From: Lewinellaceae bacterium
Lineage (GTDB): Bacteria; Bacteroidota; Bacteroidia; Chitinophagales; Saprospiraceae
NCBI GenBank assembly: GCA_020636355.1
Contig: JACJYB010000008.1
Span: forward strand, 1-64,000
Direction of reading: 5' to 3'
DNA length: 64,000 nucleotides
How positions within the stretch are numbered: position 1 is the first letter of the stretch; each line of letters starts with the position of its first letter. This document shows, in pieces, positions 60,081-64,000 of this stretch. The position numbers were made by a program, and so were the translations under genes. Under the pieces are notes generated by a model. It was not told where the DNA came from. It made no database searches and was given only the letters and a program-made list of their open reading frames with translations.

Positions 60081-60701
60081 CTACGGTGCCAACCGGTGCA
60101 ATTGCCAGTCACCGCTATCCAATCGCTGGTATTCCAGCCGGTCATGCAGGTGGTTGTCATTGCCTTGCCAGAATTCCATACGTTCCGGCAACATCATATA
60201 ACCTCCCCAATGGGGTGGCCGGGGTATGGCTCCTTCGGAGTATTTCTGCTCTACTTCCTTGTGCCGTTCGACCAGGTAATCAAGGTCAGGAACGATCTGA
60301 CTTTGTGGTGAAGCCCAGGTACCTATCTGGAATGCTCGTGGACGCTCCTGGAAAAATTCGGTGGACTGGGTAGGATCGAACGTTTGAACCACCCCTTGCA
60401 CCCTTACCTGCCGGGCTAGTTTAGGCCACCAAAATACCAGCGCAGCATAGCTGTTTCTCGCCAGGTCGTGTCCTTTCCGGCTGTGGAAATTGGTATAGAA
60501 AACAAAGCCTTCACTGGAAAGTCCTTTTAGCATGACCAGACGGGCGGACGGTTTATTATCCTCGTCGACGGTCGCCAGGGTCATGGCATTGGCTATCAGT
60601 TCGCCTTCCGAATGAAATGCTTCCTCATACCAGGTCATGAACTGCTCCAAAGGAGTTGGTTTGACCAATTCTTCACGGAGCAGAATTAATTCATTCTCCA
60701 T
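60081..60701 (-). CDS. pdxH: Pyridoxamine 5'-phosphate oxidase
   Basis: A 206-residue FMN enzyme that oxidises pyridoxine or pyridoxamine 5'-phosphate to pyridoxal 5'-phosphate. Motifs: AMTLATVDEDNKPSARLVMLKGLSSEGFVFYTNFHSRKGHDL (FMN and substrate binding), ALVFWWPKLARQVRVQGVV, FFQERPRAFQIGTWASPQSQIV and the C-terminal RPPHWGGYMMLPERMEFWQGNDNHLHDRLEYQR...WQLHRLAP, the PNPOx signature. Complete and of normal length. It acts after pdxJ in the same pathway. It is 80 bases from the giant protein gene in the opposite direction. Confidence 0.97.
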   Translation of the reverse strand: MENELILLREELVKPTPLEQFMTWYEEAFHSEGELIANAMTLATVDEDNKPSARLVMLKGLSSEGFVFYTNFHSRKGHDLARNSYAALVFWWPKLARQVRVQGVVQTFDPTQSTEFFQERPRAFQIGTWASPQSQIVPDLDYLVERHKEVEQKYSEGAIPRPPHWGGYMMLPERMEFWQGNDNHLHDRLEYQRLDSGDWQLHRLAP

Positions 60702-60746
60702 GTTTCATTTCTTTTATAAGACCATTCAATTCGATTAAAGGTCCCT

Positions 60747-63700
60747 TTAACCGACTGAAGGTGAATTGCTTTTAAACAATCTGGAGCCAGCAAGTTTCGC
60801 TCGGTGGGCGAGCCAAAACATGACAGGTACCACAACCAGGGTCAGGAAGGTGGCAAAAACCAATCCATAGATCACTGTCCAGGCCATGGGACCCCAGAAG
60901 GTCGCATTATCACCTCCGATGAAAATATGCGGATCCAATTCTTTAACCAACGAGAAAAAGTCAAAATTGAATCCGATAGCCAGCGGAATCAAACCCAATA
61001 CGGTAGTAATAGCGGTCAATAGAACCGGCCGCAGACGGGTCGAACCAGCCATAACGATTGCTTCCTTAACATCCTTAAGCGGTAACGCCATATCACTATC
61101 CAGACCCAGCGCTTCCCGTTTTTGTCTTAATAACAGTTGCGTATAGTCGATCAGCACGATGGCATTATTCACTACCACCCCGGCCAACGAGATGATACCA
61201 ATTCCCGTAAACACAATCACAAAATCACGTCCGGAAAAAGCATATCCCAGAAATACTCCAATCGTTGAAAACAAGACGGTCAGCATGATGATAAACGGAG
61301 AAACAATGGAGTTAAACTGCGCCACAATGATGATGAATATCAGGAAAATAGCTACGGCAAACGCAGTACTCAGAAAGTCCAGGTCCTCCGTTTGTTGCTG
61401 TTGCTCCCCGGTAAATTCGTAGGTAAATCCTTCCGGCAAATCGTAATTGGTCATCAGCTTTTTCAACTCGGTTACGATGCTGTTGGCATTATATCCATCC
61501 AGCACATTGGAATAGACCGTGATGACCCGGTCACCATTTTTCCGTTTAATGGAACTGTACGAAGAGTTGTATGAATTATTTGCCACGGCACTGATCGGCA
61601 CCTGACTGATCTTTCCGGTCGCCATATCCCGGAAGGTGATTACCTGATTCATCAGGTCGGTAATGGAATTCCGCGAAGAGGTATCTACGCGTAGCTGGAT
61701 CGGGTATTCGTCCTCTCCTTCTTTGTATTTGCTGATCTCTTTACCAAACACCGAGGTACGAATGGCATCCGCAATGGAATAAGTGGATACGTCATACCGA
61801 CGGGCGGCATCCCGATCGATGTTTACGATCAATTCCGGCTTGCCAATACCCACATCCGCCTTCAATTCTTCAATGCCTGGTATATTTTGGCTGTTGAAAT
61901 AATTGATGACTTCCTCACTCAGTTTGGCCAATTTATTGATATTCTCGCCGCGCAACTCAAGGTTAATCGGTTTTCCGGTCGGAGGGCCGTTGGCATTTTG
62001 GTCTACCACGATTTGAACGCCAGGATATCCATGCAGACTTTCCCGGATCTTCTCCATAATCTCTACCGTGGATACGCCGTCACGCTTATCGGATGGCACA
62101 AAAGCTACGGTTATCCGCGCTTTATGCGGCGATGCTCCCGGCTCCGGCGGGCTATTGGGGTCCGATGTATTTTCACCGATCTGGACAAGCACCGATTCGA
62201 CGACCCGTTGATAAGGTTCGATAACATTTTTGATCCGGTCTTCCATGGAATGCATCAACCGGTTGGTGGCTTCGATGTCCGTACCGATCGGTAATTCAAT
62301 AAATGCATTTACGTATAATGGATCCGACTTGGAAAAAAAGATGACGGCCGGCGATTTAATAGCCAGGAGTGCCAATGCGAAAAACAACAATCCAAAGGTC
62401 CCAGCAAAGAACCACAAGGGGTTTTTACGGCGCAAGGCAAAACGTACAAACCGGTCGTACGAGTGCTCCAGGATCGGCAACAGATTATTTTGAAAATAAA
62501 AGGCAGCACGTCGCAGTAAGAAGAAATTGATCAAGGTAATCAGGATAGCGATCCCCAATAAATTCCTTGCCCATTCGATTCCGGCCATGTGCATCCCGAC
62601 AGCCAGCAGGGTCATCGCTCCAGCGCCGATCAGGATATTGCGGCGTTTGCGTTGACGCGCCGATTTTTGTTCGAGCCGCTTGTCTACTTTCATAAACACA
62701 GCCGTGAAGACCGGATTGATCACCAGCGCAACCAGCAACGAGGAAGTAAGCACTATAATCAGTGTCAACGGTAAATACTGCATGAAATTACCAACAATGC
62801 CGGGCCAGAATGCCAAAGGAATAAATGCGGCCAGCGTCGTCGCCGTAGACGAGATTATAGGCATAGCCACTTCTCCCGCTCCCCGTTTTGCCGCTTCAAT
62901 GCCCTTATATCCATTCTGCATGTACCGGTAAATGTTTTCCACGACCACGATGGCATTGTCGACCAGCATACCCAGAGCCAGAATCAGGGAGAAAAGAACG
63001 ATGATGTTCATGGTCGTACCCGATAAGTACAACCACATGATCCCCATCAGCATGGACCAGGGAATAGCCATCCCTACAAACAGCGCATTGCGGAGTCCCA
63101 GGAAAAACAATAAGACCAGCACCACCAGGATAACACCTGAGATGATCGAGTTCTCCAGATTGGAAACCTGGTCCCGGGTGTGGATGGATTGATCGTTGAA
63201 GATGCTGATCCGCAAATCTGTGGGCAGATCCGGCTGCACCTTTTCGATCACTTCTTTAACATGGTCGGAAGCATCCAGCAAGTTCTGTCCTTTGCGCTTG
63301 ATGACATCCAGCGAAATAACCGGCAGCCCGTCCGAGCGGGCGTACGAAGTACGGTCCTGATAGGCCATCTTAACGGTGGCAATATCCTTTAGGTATATCG
63401 GATTTTGAAATTCCGATTTGACGATGAGGTTTTCAATTTCGCTGACATTCTCAAACTGTCCAACGACGCGGATAGCTCTCCGGAAATCATTGTTAACTAA
63501 CTCGCCACCGGACATGTTTAGGTTTTCAGCCGACACTGCATTCGCAATATCACCGAAACTTACCTTAACCCCTTGCATTTTGGCAATGTCCGCATTGATC
63601 TGAACTTCACGCTCAAGGGCACCCTTCATATCCACTTTGGACACCTCATCGATGTCTTCCAGGTGATCTTTGATGTAATCCGCATAATTCCGCAACTCAT

Positions 63701-64000
63701 CGTTGTTGTAATCCCCCGAGACATTGACGGTCATGATTGGGATTTCGGACAAGTTAATATCCGTGACATAAGGTTCCTGAGTCAGATCCGTAGGCAACTC
63801 GGATTTTGATTTATCGACGGCGTCTTTGACCTTGCGCAAGGCATTGTCAATGTCCTCGTCCGTTTCAAACTCGGCGATGATCACCGAATAATCCTGCATG
63901 GACGTTGAGTTAACATTTTTGATGCCCTGGATGGATTGGATTTCTTTTTCAATTGGACGGGTGACCAGGTTTTCGATGTCTGCGGCTGAGTTCCCGAAAT
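60747..64000 (-). CDS. RND-family efflux transporter permease, 5' end cut by the window edge
   Basis: The visible frame continues past the first internal ATG (63899) to the window edge as FGNSAADIENLVTRPIEKEIQSIQGIKNVNSTS (in frame from 63998), so about 1083 residues of a roughly 1130-residue permease are seen. Blocks: the first periplasmic loop (DIENLVTRPIEKEI), the TM4 motif GMLVDNAIVVVENIYRYMQNG, GAGEVAMPIISSTATTLAAFIPLAF, and TM10-12 GVVVNNAIVLIDYTQLLL, RPVLLTAITTVLGLIPLAIG. The end carries VIYGLVFATFLTLVVVPVMFWL. The type is AcrB/MexF-like (HAE1) or a broader Bacteroidota RND group rather than the heavy-metal CzcA. Membrane-fusion and outer-membrane partners should lie outside the window. 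Proton-driven export; substrate unknown. Confidence 0.93.
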   Translation of the reverse strand, partial: FGNSAADIENLVTRPIEKEIQSIQGIKNVNSTSMQDYSVIIAEFETDEDIDNALRKVKDAVDKSKSELPTDLTQEPYVTDINLSEIPIMTVNVSGDYNNDELRNYADYIKDHLEDIDEVSKVDMKGALEREVQINADIAKMQGVKVSFGDIANAVSAENLNMSGGELVNNDFRRAIRVVGQFENVSEIENLIVKSEFQNPIYLKDIATVKMAYQDRTSYARSDGLPVISLDVIKRKGQNLLDASDHVKEVIEKVQPDLPTDLRISIFNDQSIHTRDQVSNLENSIISGVILVVLVLLFFLGLRNALFVGMAIPWSMLMGIMWLYLSGTTMNIIVLFSLILALGMLVDNAIVVVENIYRYMQNGYKGIEAAKRGAGEVAMPIISSTATTLAAFIPLAFWPGIVGNFMQYLPLTLIIVLTSSLLVALVINPVFTAVFMKVDKRLEQKSARQRKRRNILIGAGAMTLLAVGMHMAGIEWARNLLGIAILITLINFFLLRRAAFYFQNNLLPILEHSYDRFVRFALRRKNPLWFFAGTFGLLFFALALLAIKSPAVIFFSKSDPLYVNAFIELPIGTDIEATNRLMHSMEDRIKNVIEPYQRVVESVLVQIGENTSDPNSPPEPGASPHKARITVAFVPSDKRDGVSTVEIMEKIRESLHGYPGVQIVVDQNANGPPTGKPINLELRGENINKLAKLSEEVINYFNSQNIPGIEELKADVGIGKPELIVNIDRDAARRYDVSTYSIADAIRTSVFGKEISKYKEGEDEYPIQLRVDTSSRNSITDLMNQVITFRDMATGKISQVPISAVANNSYNSSYSSIKRKNGDRVITVYSNVLDGYNANSIVTELKKLMTNYDLPEGFTYEFTGEQQQQTEDLDFLSTAFAVAIFLIFIIIVAQFNSIVSPFIIMLTVLFSTIGVFLGYAFSGRDFVIVFTGIGIISLAGVVVNNAIVLIDYTQLLLRQKREALGLDSDMALPLKDVKEAIVMAGSTRLRPVLLTAITTVLGLIPLAIGFNFDFFSLVKELDPHIFIGGDNATFWGPMAWTVIYGLVFATFLTLVVVPVMFWLAHRAKLAGSRLFKSNSPSVG

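Overview
The window is chromosomal DNA of a Bacteroidota bacterium, most likely from the Saprospiraceae/Lewinella side of the phylum. Supporting signs are a SusC/SusD pair, very large secreted proteins ending in type IX secretion (T9SS) type A or type B sorting domains, a DUF6090 gene array, TAnnTTTG-type -7 promoter boxes and an almost complete lack of Shine-Dalgarno sites. The taxonomic placement is inferred from gene content only.

Layout. 0-0.7 kb: two NTF2-like (DUF4440-type) ORFs. 0.77-8.6 kb: ten consecutive co-directional paralogues of the uncharacterised DUF6090 membrane family, mostly overlapping or only a few bases apart; one carries an extra SusE/SusF-like domain. A divergent eleventh member lies at 9.5 kb behind a small membrane protein. 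10.5-15.1 kb: intact VOC, nucleotidyltransferase and subclass B1 metallo-beta-lactamase genes mixed with four ORFs that can only be read through frameshifts (YCII-like, DUF2268 protease, CBM6-like fragment, multi-pass membrane protein). 15.1-19.2 kb: a leftward S41 peptidase / outer-membrane protein / DUF2807 set facing a membrane-bound AraC-type regulator, with an inverted-repeat cluster between them. 19.2-27.8 kb: a 1420-residue SprB-repeat T9SS protein, alkaline phosphatase, dprA and a TMTC-like glycosyltransferase. 28-33.8 kb: an operon of a LolA-like carrier, two FtsX/LolE-type permeases, a LolD-type ATPase and an outer-membrane barrel, preceded by a palindrome resembling DtxR-family operators.

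34-47.3 kb: sucA, a lipoprotein paralogous to the SUS-operon lipoprotein, an AT-rich island with a small secreted protein and two tiny HTH proteins, an arylsulfotransferase-like T9SS protein, and a susC-susD-lipoprotein operon with a recognisable promoter and terminator. 47.7-55 kb: housekeeping genes (pdxJ, cdsA, CPBP protease, psd, lysS) separated by simple-sequence tracts and by a family of ~105-bp palindromic repeats, one copy of which is split by a GIY-YIG nuclease gene. 55-64 kb: a 1630-residue T9SS type B protein with eight tandem Cys-containing repeats, pdxH, and an RND efflux permease that runs off the right edge.

The two strongest candidates for undescribed biology are (i) the ten-gene DUF6090 array with a constant membrane anchor and variable C-terminal regions, and (ii) the GIY-YIG nuclease gene sitting in the loop of a palindromic repeat that is itself locally amplified, which looks like a nuclease-carrying mobile repeat. 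No tRNA, rRNA, CRISPR array or classical transposase was recognised.
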